Source: Microbacterium halimionae
GTDB lineage: Bacteria; Actinomycetota; Actinomycetes; Actinomycetales; Microbacteriaceae
Assembly: GCF_011761265.1 (NCBI RefSeq)
Contig: NZ_JAAOZB010000001.1
Coordinates: 868,001 to 932,000 of the forward strand
Length of the DNA stretch: 64,000 nt
Direction: 5' to 3'
Shown piece after piece: positions 51,613 to 60,499 of the stretch (the stretch's first letter is position 1; every line of letters begins with the position of its first letter). The notes beneath the pieces are model-generated. The model saw nothing but the letters and a program-made list of their open reading frames with translations, made no database searches and was not told the origin of the DNA. Made by a program: the position numbers and the translations under genes.

Positions 51613-52310
51613 TGACCAAAACCGCACTCGTTGTGCGCGGTGGCTGGGACGGGCACCACCCGGTCGAAGCGACCGAACTGTTTATCCCGTTCTTGAAAGC
51701 GCACGGGTACGACGTAGCGATCGAAGAGACGCCCGAGGTCTACGCCGATGCTGAGCGCATGAAGGTGACGGATCTGATCGTGCAATCGGTGACCATGTCC
51801 GAGGCTTCCGCCGAAGCCGTTGCAGGTCTTCGAGATGCTGTCGCGTCGGGAACGGGCCTTGCCGGATGGCATGGCGGTATCGCCGATTCGTTTCGCAATA
51901 GCTCCGACTACCTTCAGCTCATCGGCGGACAGTTCGCAACGCACCCGGCAGCGCATCCTGATCGGCGGCAGGGTGATGAGAGCGACAACTTTCTCACCTA
52001 CGCGGTAGAGATGACCGACCTGGGTCGCGAGCACGAAATCACAGTCGGCCTCACTGACTTCTCGCTTCACACCGAGCAGTACTGGGTTCTGCATGACAGC
52101 CTGATCGACGTGCTGGCAACGACAACCCATCCGGTTGAGCCCTATTACCCGTGGCACCGGCCAATCGTGTCGCCAGCCGTATGGACACGTGACTGGGGCA
52201 AGGGTCGAGTTTTCGTTGCCACTCCGGGCCACAACCCCGACGTTTTGCGCGACGACAGTGTACGAACGATTGTCGAAAGAGGGATGCTGTGGGCTACTCG
52301 CGCGGCATAG
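51612..52310 (+). CDS. ThuA-domain protein
   Basis: A 232-residue protein with the class I glutamine-amidotransferase-like ThuA fold: VVRGGWDGHHPVEATE at the start, GLAGWHGGIADSF and LIGGQFATHP in the middle, PWHRPIVSPAVWTRDWGKGRVF near the end. ThuA-like proteins are linked to cleavage of 3-keto-glycosides in trehalose and related sugar use. Start ATG 51612 shares its A with the previous stop; it overlaps the next Gfo gene by 22 bases. Confidence 0.88.
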   Translation: MTKTALVVRGGWDGHHPVEATELFIPFLKAHGYDVAIEETPEVYADAERMKVTDLIVQSVTMSEASAEAVAGLRDAVASGTGLAGWHGGIADSFRNSSDYLQLIGGQFATHPAAHPDRRQGDESDNFLTYAVEMTDLGREHEITVGLTDFSLHTEQYWVLHDSLIDVLATTTHPVEPYYPWHRPIVSPAVWTRDWGKGRVFVATPGHNPDVLRDDSVRTIVERGMLWATRAA

Positions 52311-53392
52311 GAATCGTGGGCCTCGGGGTTATCTCCCGCGCCTACCTCGAGACGCTTGTGGGGCACGCAGACGTGCGCATTGTGGCGGTCGCAGACCTTG
52401 ATGCCGAACGAGCGCGGGCAGTTGCGGAAACAGTGCCTGGCGCCCGCGCACTTTCGGTCTCGGAGCTGCTAGCCGACCCCGAGGTCGACACCGTCTTGAA
52501 CCTTACGATTCCGGCGGCTCACGCCGAGATCGCTCACGGTGCGATTTCGCACGGCAAGAACGTGTACGGCGAGAAACCGCTGACAGCCGTGCTCGACGAT
52601 GCGCGAGCGGTGATGGCGAGTGCCGCCGCGGCCTGGGTGCACGTCGGTTGCGCGCCCGACACTGTGCTCGGCACCGGAGTGCAGACGGCGCGCGCCGCGA
52701 TCGATGCCGGGCATATCGGGCGACCGATTGCTGCGACTGCTGCGTTTTTTTCGGCGGGACATGAGTCGTGGCATCCGAACCCTCACTTCTACTACCTGCC
52801 CGGGGGCGGCCCACTGTTCGACATGGGGCCGTACTACCTTTCAGCGCTCGTGCATATGCTCGGCCCCATCGTGACCGTGCAGGGCGCGGGCTCTCGCACC
52901 CGATCGGTGCGCACGATCGGCTCTGGCCCACGTGAAGGCGAGACACTCGACGTCGAAGTGGCGACGCACGTCACAGGTGTGCTGACGCACGCGAGTGGTG
53001 CGCTTTCAACCGTCACCTTCAGCTTCGATGCGCACGCTTCGGAGGCGAAGCCTATTGAAGTGCACGGCGAAGCCGGCTCGCTGTCTGTGCCAGACCCCAA
53101 CTACTTTGATGGCGACGTACGTATCTCTCGCGGCGACGGGTGGGAGCTTGTTCCGGTGTCGGCTGGCTACGAGCATGGTTCGCGCGGTGTGGGGCTGCTC
53201 GATTTTGCTGTCGGTGATGCGCCAGCGCGCCGAGCGAGCGGGGAGCTTGCGCTTCACACTCTCGAAGTAATGACGCTCCTTCTGGAGTCTGCTGAGACGG
53301 GGGAGCGTCGTCGGGTGTCGACAGCGCCCGAGCGCCCGGAGCCGGTGCCACTGACGACCGAAGCCGAGTGGCGGCGAATCGCAGACGCATAA
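52289..53392 (+). CDS. Gfo/Idh/MocA-family oxidoreductase, third gene of the ThuA operon
   Basis: A 367-residue oxidoreductase: GIVGLGVISRAYLETL, YGEKPLTAV, and GGGPLFDMGPYYLSAL in the active site. GTG start inside the end of thuA with AGAGGGA upstream. It may be the partner enzyme that reduces or re-oxidises the product released after ThuA cleavage. Confidence 0.9.
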   Translation: MGYSRGIGIVGLGVISRAYLETLVGHADVRIVAVADLDAERARAVAETVPGARALSVSELLADPEVDTVLNLTIPAAHAEIAHGAISHGKNVYGEKPLTAVLDDARAVMASAAAAWVHVGCAPDTVLGTGVQTARAAIDAGHIGRPIAATAAFFSAGHESWHPNPHFYYLPGGGPLFDMGPYYLSALVHMLGPIVTVQGAGSRTRSVRTIGSGPREGETLDVEVATHVTGVLTHASGALSTVTFSFDAHASEAKPIEVHGEAGSLSVPDPNYFDGDVRISRGDGWELVPVSAGYEHGSRGVGLLDFAVGDAPARRASGELALHTLEVMTLLLESAETGERRRVSTAPERPEPVPLTTEAEWRRIADA

Positions 53393-53482
53393 CCTCCCCT
53401 TGGACGTCTGTTGCGAGAGCCTGGGAGGCAATATCGTTGGCTCTGCGCAGCGGGCTGGTGCGAGCGAGCGAAGGGAACTGAG

Positions 53483-53923
53483 ATGAGCGAAACCGAAGGC
53501 GGATTCAGCGATTCTGAGCGCGCTGCGATGAAGCAGCGCGCCGAAGAGCTCAAGGCCATGAAAGGGGTCAAAGGCTCTGCGAAGAAAGCCAAGGAGTTCG
53601 AGGCGTGCCTCGAGGTCATCGACGGACTCGAAGGCACTGACCGCGTTATCGCCGAGCGCCTCCACGTGATCGTGTCAGAGGAGGCGCCCGGGCTTGATCC
53701 GAAGACCTGGTACGGATTTCCGACCTATGCGAAGGACGGCAAGAACATCGTGTTCTTCCAGCCAGCGTCGAAGTTCAGCACGCGGTACGGCTCAATTGGC
53801 TTCACCGAAGATGCCGCTCTCGACGATGGCGAGATGTGGCCCGCGGCATTCGCTGTGGTCGAGATGACCGATGTCGTCGAGAAGCAGCTGCGCTCACTCA
53901 TCAAGAAAGCCGCTGCCTACTAG
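53483..53923 (+). CDS. DUF1801-like (YdhG) protein
   Basis: A 146-residue protein. The first 60 residues form a Lys/Glu-rich helix; the rest matches the DUF1801 pattern (APGLDPKTWYGFPTYAK, VFFQPASKFSTRYGSIGF, LDDGEMWPAAFAV). ATG 53483 with GAAGGGA upstream. The stop overlaps the end of the convergent HAAS-domain gene by four bases. Confidence 0.8.
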   Translation: MSETEGGFSDSERAAMKQRAEELKAMKGVKGSAKKAKEFEACLEVIDGLEGTDRVIAERLHVIVSEEAPGLDPKTWYGFPTYAKDGKNIVFFQPASKFSTRYGSIGFTEDAALDDGEMWPAAFAVVEMTDVVEKQLRSLIKKAAAY

Positions 53924-54957
53924 GGCCGAGCCCTGCGGTAACCCTCGATGGCACTCGTGCCGCCCGCGATAGCCCCGAAGAGTACGGCTCCGACCGGCCA
54001 GATGACCCACGAGATGCCCCAGGCGTTGCCGATAAAGCTCCAGGCAAGAAATGCGGCTGTGAGAAACGGCCAATAGAACGCGGCAATAACTCCGACGATG
54101 CTGCGCTCGCCGTCCGAGCCGATTCCAAAGTTTCGGCGATGGCCCGCGCCGCGGACGAGCTCTTCTGCAACGTTCTTCGCCCACGCCCGCGGGAGAAAGA
54201 TTCCGAGTCCTGTTGCGACGAAGGCGAGCACGAGCACGACACCGATCACGCTCCAGAAGCCATTTTGGGGTGAGTCTTCCGTGAGCAGTGCAAGTCCGAT
54301 GAGCGGGATAGGAGCGAGAATCCAGAACGCGATCGCGATCTGGAGCGCGCGGATGCGTCCGCGTTCGTGCTGCATGGCGAGCGCCTCGGCCCAGTGCGTG
54401 ACGGCCGGGCTGGTGGCGAACCGACCTTCTGGGATGCGTCCGTAGCGCGCAGTTTCGCGAGACGTCGCGAGGATGATTACCACTCCGATGGTAATGAGAG
54501 CGAGTAGCGCCACGAGTCCCACGAGCGACGCGACGCCATCAGTGAACGGAACAAATCCGGACTGCGCGGCGACCGGCAGCAGGATAAGCGCCGCAGGGGA
54601 CATGACGAACAGGATGACGGCGGTGCTCACCCTAAAGCGAACATGCTGTTGCACGTCTGCGTAACCCTGAGCCTCTTCGATCGTGATCGGCGGATGCTCC
54701 GGAATGTCTTTGTCAGCAAAATTTGCTGAATCGTGGGCAATATCGGATGTGATGCCGAGCGCCGGCGCGACCTCTTCGAGGTTGCCGAAATCGCGAATTA
54801 CCTGCCCGACGGCCTCATTCTCGGAACGACCGTCGGCGATGAGGCTCGAGTAGGCGTCCTCCATCATGTCTCTTAGTTCGGCCTTGGCCTCGAGTAGTCG
54901 TGGAGTTTGCGGGTACGTGCTGAACATGGTGTCCAGGTACGTGATGATGACGTTCAC
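53920..54957 (-). CDS. HAAS-type signalling membrane protein paired with PadR
   Basis: A 345-residue protein. The N-terminal 70 residues (YLDTMFSTYPQTPRLLEAKAELRDMMEDAY, then DGRSENEAVGQVIRDFG) are a helical HAAS-like module, followed by about seven hydrophobic segments. This module is the usual partner of PadR-type regulators in membrane stress responses. GTG 54957 overlaps the PadR stop as GTGA and is preceded by AAGGAGG. Confidence 0.8.
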   Translation of the reverse strand: MNVIITYLDTMFSTYPQTPRLLEAKAELRDMMEDAYSSLIADGRSENEAVGQVIRDFGNLEEVAPALGITSDIAHDSANFADKDIPEHPPITIEEAQGYADVQQHVRFRVSTAVILFVMSPAALILLPVAAQSGFVPFTDGVASLVGLVALLALITIGVVIILATSRETARYGRIPEGRFATSPAVTHWAEALAMQHERGRIRALQIAIAFWILAPIPLIGLALLTEDSPQNGFWSVIGVVLVLAFVATGLGIFLPRAWAKNVAEELVRGAGHRRNFGIGSDGERSIVGVIAAFYWPFLTAAFLAWSFIGNAWGISWVIWPVGAVLFGAIAGGTSAIEGYRRARP

Positions 54958-55301
54958 GGAGTGCCTCCTTCGATGGTTCCGTTGATGAATCTGTCGACGA
55001 CGGACTTCGTATTGCGCCACTCCTCGACTTTGACGTCGAAATGGATGAGGCCAGCGTCGGTGATGCTGTAGTAGGTACGAGGTTTTCCTGAGGGGGACAC
55101 TCCGGCGGACGAGTTGACCAGCCCGCTGGCTTCGAGTCGTTTTACAGCCGAGTAGAGGGTCGTCTGCTTGATGGCGTATTCATCGCCGCTGATTGCGGTG
55201 ATGCGCTGCGCGAGCTCGTAGGCATACGAAGGGTTCGTGCGTAGTAGCGACAGGACGAGCACGTCGATGTAGCCACGAATAGCATCGGCACTGATCGCCA
55301 T
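54954..55301 (-). CDS. PadR-family transcriptional regulator
   Basis: A 115-residue winged-helix regulator: YIDVLVLSLLRTNPSYAYELAQRI, then the recognition region KQTTLYSAVKRLEASGLV and the wing SGKPRTYYSITDAG. ATG 55301 has AAGGCGAG upstream. It is the first gene of a two-gene operon with the HAAS membrane protein and is probably self-repressing through the operator just upstream. Confidence 0.92.
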   Translation of the reverse strand: MAISADAIRGYIDVLVLSLLRTNPSYAYELAQRITAISGDEYAIKQTTLYSAVKRLEASGLVNSSAGVSPSGKPRTYYSITDAGLIHFDVKVEEWRNTKSVVDRFINGTIEGGTP

Positions 55302-55322
55302 AGCTCGCCTTCTCATGATCGT

Positions 55323-55355
55323 TACTATTTCAAACATACTACGCCTGAAATAGTA
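55323..55355 (-). promoter_or_regulatory. PadR promoter and palindromic operator
   Basis: Perfect 10-bp arms TACTATTTCA / TGAAATAGTA separated by 13 bases. On the minus strand the promoter TTGCCG (55357-55362), 18 bases, TATGTT (55333-55338) has its -10 box between the arms, so binding would shut off transcription. The AT-rich arms stand out in this GC-rich region. Confidence 0.75.
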
Positions 55356-55424
55356 TCGGCAACAAGGGTGGTCTCCGCGCTGTCTGAAACCGCGTAAGGG
55401 TCGCTGCTTCTTTAGACTCAGAAT

Positions 55425-56237
55425 GTGCCAAGCATCCGCGGAAAGATAACCAGTGCCGGAGCTCTCGTTATCGTTCTGCTCATCTCTGGATGCGCTGCGG
55501 CAACGGATACCGCCGGTGCCATCACTCTGCCGCCGTCCGATGGCCTGTTCGATTACCAGCTCGGTGGCGGCTACGACCCCGGTGAAGACGTGACTGTCGT
55601 CACGCGAGACAGCACCGATGAGCCCGCCGACGGACGCTATTCCATTTGCTATGTGAACGGTTTTCAGACCCAGCCGGGTGCCGAGTGGCCGGAGGCGCTG
55701 ATTCTTCAGGACGCCAACGGCACGCCGGTGGCTGATCCGGGCTGGCCCGATGAATACCTGCTCGATATCTCAACGCCCGAAAAACGTACTGAGGCGGCCG
55801 CGCAGCAGGGCGCGATCATCGAGCGCTGTGCGGATAGCGGCTTTCAGGCCGTCGAGTTCGACAATCTCGACTCGTGGACACGATCCGAAGGCGCACTGAC
55901 AGAAGCGGATGCCGTGGCATTTGCCACCGTGCTCGTCGACACCGCGCACGATCAAGGTCTGGCTGCGTCACAGAAGAACTCGGCCGAAATGACCGCTGTG
56001 GGTAAAAACGACATCGGCTTCGACTTTGTGACAGTTGAAGAGTGCGATCTATTCGACGAGTGTGATGAGTTCATGCGCGCGTACGGTGAGCAGGTCTTCG
56101 ACATCGAATACACCGACGACTTTCGGGGCACGTTCGCCGAGGTGTGTGCCCGAGCTGCGACCCCCGCGCGCACTATTTTGCGCGACCGAGATCTGGTTAC
56201 ACCCGATAACCCCGCATACGTTTACGAACACTGCTGA
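55425..56237 (+). CDS. GH114 lipoprotein (endo-alpha-1,4-polygalactosaminidase type)
   Basis: A 270-residue protein with signal peptide and lipobox LISGC (Cys near residue 23). The TIM-barrel signatures of GH114 are visible: FDYQLGGGYDP, CYVNGFQTQPG, PDEYLLDIS, FQAVEFDNLDSW and AASQKNSAEM. GH114 members cleave galactosamine-rich polymers such as the Pel polysaccharide; the substrate here is unknown. GTG start six bases after TAGACT, so possibly leaderless. It stands alone, convergent with GH3. Confidence 0.85.
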   Translation: MPSIRGKITSAGALVIVLLISGCAAATDTAGAITLPPSDGLFDYQLGGGYDPGEDVTVVTRDSTDEPADGRYSICYVNGFQTQPGAEWPEALILQDANGTPVADPGWPDEYLLDISTPEKRTEAAAQQGAIIERCADSGFQAVEFDNLDSWTRSEGALTEADAVAFATVLVDTAHDQGLAASQKNSAEMTAVGKNDIGFDFVTVEECDLFDECDEFMRAYGEQVFDIEYTDDFRGTFAEVCARAATPARTILRDRDLVTPDNPAYVYEHC

Positions 56238-56253
56238 GCCAGTCAGCGCACCG

Positions 56254-58581
56254 TCACTGCACCGAAACCTCCGCGCTCTGCACCGTGGCGCGAACAACGC
56301 GCGGGTCATCCGACGTGACGCTGTGGTCGGCGCCGACGAAGCGCACCTGAGCGCTCGTCTCTTGGTCTGCACATGACGAACCGACCCAGAGTTCGATGTC
56401 GCCTGCTTCGACAACGCGCTCGCCGCGGCGGTTGGTCAACGACATCCGTGCCGTCGGTACTTCGAAACGAATAAAAGCTTCTTCGCCCGCGTCGAGCTCG
56501 ACGCGGCGATAGGCGATGAGCTGGGCGACGGGCCGCGTGACGCTTGCGACGACATCTCGGCCATACAACTGCACGAGATCAGTGCCAGCGCGCTCGCCCG
56601 TGTTCTTCACTTTTACTTCGACGGTGAACACGCTGCCCGTGTTCGTCTCCTCTGTTGTGCAGAGCTCGCTGTGCTCGAACGTTGTGTAGCTCAAGCCATG
56701 GCCGAACGGTAGCGCTGGGGTGCTGTCGGCGCTCGTAATCTCGTTCGGCCCGCCAAGGAACGGATGCAGATAGCTGTAAGGCTGTGCACCTGCCGAACGG
56801 GGGAGTGAGACCGGCAGGTGGCCCGAGGGTGCAACAGCACCGCTCAATACCCGCGCGAGCGCTCGGCCACCTTCTTCGCCGGGAAAAAACGCCTGCACGA
56901 CAGCGGCGGGCGCTGACGTTCCCGAAAGCGCCCAGTCCAGTGCATACGGGCGACCCGATAGCACCACGAGAACAACCGGAGTGCCGCTCGCGACAACGCG
57001 CTCGACGAACTCTCGCTGCACACCTGGCAGCTCGAGCGACTCCACATCGTTTCCTTCGCCGACTGTGCCGCGCCCGAAGAGCCCAGCGCGGTCGCCCACG
57101 ACAACGATGGCGACGTCCGCGTCGCGCGCAACTGTGGCGGCGGCATCGAAGCGCGACCGATCATCGCCCTCGACGTCGCATCCGTCTGCCGTCAACACGA
57201 CGGAGCGATCGAACTCTGCCGCCATGGCGTCGCGCACACTTGGAATCTCGAACCCGAGAGGCGTTCCCGGGTGATGTGCGAGCACGTGGTTAGCGAAGGA
57301 ATAGCAGCCCATCAGTGCTTCAGGACTATCGGCGTTCGGACCGATGACGGCAATGCGTGCCGGCGCCGAGTCGCCACTTGCGAGCGGCAGGGCGCCGTCG
57401 TTGGTCAGGAGCACGAGCGATCGTTCTGCGAGTTCACGCGCGACGCCGCGGTGCTCGGCATCGTCGAGATTGATCGACGTCGGAGCCGAAGACTGGTCGT
57501 CATCGAGCAGGCCGAGCGCCTCTTTCTGAGCAAGCACGCGGGCAACAGCTCGATCAACGAGCGCGAGATCGGTGCGGCCGTCTCGCACGCGTTCGGCGAG
57601 CGCTGCGCCATAGGTGTCGCCGCTCGGCAACTCGACATCGATACCGGCCGAGAGTGCCAAGTGAGCGGCGGCGCCCTTGTCTTCGGCAACGCGATGCATT
57701 GTCTGCAAGAACGCGATCGCGAAGTAGTCGGCGACCACAACACCATCGAATCCCCATCGGTCGCGCAGGATTCCCGTGAGGAACTCCGGTGCCGATGCGA
57801 CCGGAATTCCGTCGATCTCGGCGTACGAATTCATGATCGACCGCACGCCGCCATCGCGAATTGCCATTTCGAACGGTGGCAAGAGCACATCTTCGAGTTC
57901 GCGTATTCCCACGTGGACGGGCGCGTGGTTTCGGCCGGACTGCGACGCTGAATAACCAACGAAGTGCTTTAGCGTCGCGTGGATTCCGGCATCCTGCAGT
58001 CCACGCACGTACGCGGTGCCGATGGTTCCGACGACGTAGGGGTCTTCGGCGATGCACTCATCAACCCGGCCCCATCGCGGATCACGGATGACATCGAGCA
58101 CCGGGGCGAGCCCCTGGTGTACGCCGAGTTCACGCATCGAGCGCCCGATCGCGGTGCCCATTCGCTCAACGAGGTCGGGGTCAAATGCGGCACCCCACGC
58201 GAGCGGAGTCGGAAAGGTGGCCGCTTTCCACGCCGCAAGCCCGGTGAGGCACTCTTCGTGCACGAGCGCCGGGATGCCGAGGCGCGTTTCTTCACGCAGG
58301 CGCCGTTGCTCGTTCCACAGCCACTCGGCACGAGCCAATGGTTCGACCGGGCGGGTGCCGTACACGCGAGTGAGATGGCCGATTCCGTGTTCGGTGGCGT
58401 CTTCGTAGCGCGTCGATGTGGCCATCTCTCCCGCCATGGGGGCCACCACTTCGTCGCCCTGGTCTACCCAGAACCCCACCAGTTGGGCAAGCTTTTCTTC
58501 CAGCGTCATCTGGTCGATCAGTGCACGCACAAGCGCTGAAGCTGCGGGCGCACCGGATGTCGTCGTGTACACAGTTCTCAA
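56254..58581 (-). CDS. GH3 glycoside hydrolase (beta-glucosidase/xylosidase)
   Basis: A 775-residue cytoplasmic enzyme. The first barrel contains KHFVGYSASQSGRNHAP and the nucleophile Asp285 in GVVVADYFAIAF; the alpha/beta sandwich follows, and the C-terminal FnIII-like domain (ELDAGEEAFIRFEVP, EAGDIELWVG) closes it. The start is TTG 58581 or GTG 58572, neither with a strong ribosome site. It lies 16 bases behind the importer permease genes and so is the last gene of that operon; it should hydrolyse the imported oligosaccharide. The specific sugar is not visible. Confidence 0.92.
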   Translation of the reverse strand: MRTVYTTTSGAPAASALVRALIDQMTLEEKLAQLVGFWVDQGDEVVAPMAGEMATSTRYEDATEHGIGHLTRVYGTRPVEPLARAEWLWNEQRRLREETRLGIPALVHEECLTGLAAWKAATFPTPLAWGAAFDPDLVERMGTAIGRSMRELGVHQGLAPVLDVIRDPRWGRVDECIAEDPYVVGTIGTAYVRGLQDAGIHATLKHFVGYSASQSGRNHAPVHVGIRELEDVLLPPFEMAIRDGGVRSIMNSYAEIDGIPVASAPEFLTGILRDRWGFDGVVVADYFAIAFLQTMHRVAEDKGAAAHLALSAGIDVELPSGDTYGAALAERVRDGRTDLALVDRAVARVLAQKEALGLLDDDQSSAPTSINLDDAEHRGVARELAERSLVLLTNDGALPLASGDSAPARIAVIGPNADSPEALMGCYSFANHVLAHHPGTPLGFEIPSVRDAMAAEFDRSVVLTADGCDVEGDDRSRFDAAATVARDADVAIVVVGDRAGLFGRGTVGEGNDVESLELPGVQREFVERVVASGTPVVLVVLSGRPYALDWALSGTSAPAAVVQAFFPGEEGGRALARVLSGAVAPSGHLPVSLPRSAGAQPYSYLHPFLGGPNEITSADSTPALPFGHGLSYTTFEHSELCTTEETNTGSVFTVEVKVKNTGERAGTDLVQLYGRDVVASVTRPVAQLIAYRRVELDAGEEAFIRFEVPTARMSLTNRRGERVVEAGDIELWVGSSCADQETSAQVRFVGADHSVTSDDPRVVRATVQSAEVSVQ

Positions 58582-58597
58582 TCCGTTTCGCTACTGC

Positions 58598-59482
58598 TCA
58601 ACCCTTGACCGCACCGGTCAAGCCGCCCACGATGCGTCGCTCGAACAGGCTGAAGAACACGAGGGCAGGAATCATTGACAGTGAGGTGAATGCGAGCACT
58701 TTCGCGGTGTCGACGGAGTATTGCGAGGCGAATGCCTGCACTCCGAGCGGCAGCGTGAAGGTGGATTCATCGTTGAGGATGAACAGGGGCAGCATGTAGC
58801 TGTTCCAGCTGGCGATGAAGGCCAGAATTCCGACTGTGATGACGGCGGGCACAGCGAGCGGAATCACCATTCGCCAGAAGAAGCCGAGCCGGCTGCAGCC
58901 GTCGATAAACGCCGCCTCTTCGATTTCTCGCGGCAGCGCCTGCAGGAAGGGCACCAGGATGATGATCGTCACCGGCAGCGCGAACGCTACCTGGGGCACG
59001 ATGACACCGGCGAGCGAGTTCATGAGTCCGAGGGATCGGACCATGATGTAGAGCGGCGTGATGGCGACGGTCATGGGGAACATGAGGCCCGCTGCGAAGA
59101 GCGCGTAGAGCGCACCGCGTGCCCGAAAGTTGTACCGCGCGAGTACGTAGGCGGCTCCGAGACCGAACGCCACGACGAAGAACGTCGTGACTCCAGCCGC
59201 GATCGTTGAGTTGATTACTTCACGCCAGAAGACACCGCTCGACAACACATTGAAGTAGTTCTCGATCTGCCACGTCGCGGGAAGCCCCGAGGGGTCTTGC
59301 GTGATCTGTGAGTTCGTGCGAAATCCGCCGATGATGATGTACGCAACGGGGGCGAGAATGAGCCCGATCAGCACGATCGCAAGGAAATAGATGAAGAAGC
59401 TTCCGGTGCGCTGGCGAGGAGTGCGCGTAACCCGTCGCTTGCCGGGCTTGATGTGTCGAGTGATGATCGCTTCGGTAGCCAT
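58598..59482 (-). CDS. Sugar ABC importer permease (MalG type)
   Basis: A 294-residue membrane protein with six hydrophobic segments and EAA loop EEAAFIDGCSRLGFFWRMVI. ATG 59482 with GGAGGT upstream; its A is shared with the stop of the MalF-type gene. Partner of the permease and binding protein upstream. Confidence 0.94.
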   Translation of the reverse strand: MATEAIITRHIKPGKRRVTRTPRQRTGSFFIYFLAIVLIGLILAPVAYIIIGGFRTNSQITQDPSGLPATWQIENYFNVLSSGVFWREVINSTIAAGVTTFFVVAFGLGAAYVLARYNFRARGALYALFAAGLMFPMTVAITPLYIMVRSLGLMNSLAGVIVPQVAFALPVTIIILVPFLQALPREIEEAAFIDGCSRLGFFWRMVIPLAVPAVITVGILAFIASWNSYMLPLFILNDESTFTLPLGVQAFASQYSVDTAKVLAFTSLSMIPALVFFSLFERRIVGGLTGAVKG

Positions 59483-60489
59483 CAGCGTTTACCTCCCGTG
59501 ACAGCGCCTTCGGTATCGCGGCGCAGCACGAAGCGCTGATAGAGCAGCGCGATGATGAGTGAAATAAGAAAGATCACGACAGCGACCGCGTTGCCGTAGC
59601 CATAGCTGCCGGCGTTGCGACCGGTGGCCACCATGTAGGTCGCCATCGTCGAGGTGCCGGCTGTTGCCGCAATGTATTGGCCCCAAATGATGTAAACGAG
59701 GTCGAAAAGCTGGAGCGATCCGATGATCGACAGGAATGCCCAGATCCGCACGGTGGGTCCGAGCAGCGGGAACGTGATCGAGCGCTGGATTTGCCAGTAG
59801 GAGGCGCCGTCGATTGCGGCGGCTTCATAGAGCTCTTCGGGGATGCCTTGGAGTCCAGCGAGGAAGAGGATCACGGCGAACCCGATGTATTTCCAGGTGA
59901 TGATCGCCATGAGCGTCCAGATCGCGATATCAGGGTTTGCGAGCCAGTCCTGCGCGTAAGCGCTCAGTCCGAGTTTCGCCAGCAGGTCGTTGAGCGCGCC
60001 GTTGTTGGCGAGCATCAGGCTCCACCCGGTGCCGACGACAACTTCAGAGATGACGTATGGAACGAAGATCAAGACTCGGATGCTCGACTGGAAACGCATC
60101 TTGCGGTTGAGCAGAAGCGCAAGGGCGATAGCGATGGGGCCCTGGATAACGAGCGAGAGGATGACGATCAAGAAGTTGTGCCACAGCGCCTCTTGGAACG
60201 CCGGGTCGGACAGGATCACCACGTAATTGCGGAGCCCAACAAAGTCGGTCGCGGCTCCGTAGCCGCCCCAGCTGAAGAAGCCGTAATAGGCCGCAACGGC
60301 AACGGGCAGCATGACGAAGGAAAGAAAGACGATGAGAGCGGGACCGGCAAGAACGGCGATCTCGAGGCGTGTGCGCCACGGTCCGCCGGAGCGGGACCGC
60401 CGGGGCGGGGACGGCGCTTTTGCGCCGCCCCCGCCCCCTGCGAGATTCCCCGTCGACGTGCGCTCAGCGTTGTCGGTGAGGGAAGTCAT
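59482..60489 (-). CDS. Sugar ABC importer permease (MalF type)
   Basis: A 335-residue membrane protein with six hydrophobic segments and EAA loop YEAAAIDGASYWQIQRSITF; a hydrophilic N-terminal tail with a Gly/Pro stretch (GNLAGGGGGAKAPSPPRRSR). ATG 60489 ten bases behind the binding-protein stop. No ATPase gene in the operon. Confidence 0.94.
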   Translation of the reverse strand: MTSLTDNAERTSTGNLAGGGGGAKAPSPPRRSRSGGPWRTRLEIAVLAGPALIVFLSFVMLPVAVAAYYGFFSWGGYGAATDFVGLRNYVVILSDPAFQEALWHNFLIVILSLVIQGPIAIALALLLNRKMRFQSSIRVLIFVPYVISEVVVGTGWSLMLANNGALNDLLAKLGLSAYAQDWLANPDIAIWTLMAIITWKYIGFAVILFLAGLQGIPEELYEAAAIDGASYWQIQRSITFPLLGPTVRIWAFLSIIGSLQLFDLVYIIWGQYIAATAGTSTMATYMVATGRNAGSYGYGNAVAVVIFLISLIIALLYQRFVLRRDTEGAVTGGKR

Positions 60490-60499
60490 GTGTTGCGCC

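Noticed and set aside
53396..53440. CCTCCC...GGGAGG inverted repeat after the last Gfo gene
   Set aside because: Only six pairs around a loop of about 28 bases; not credible as a terminator.
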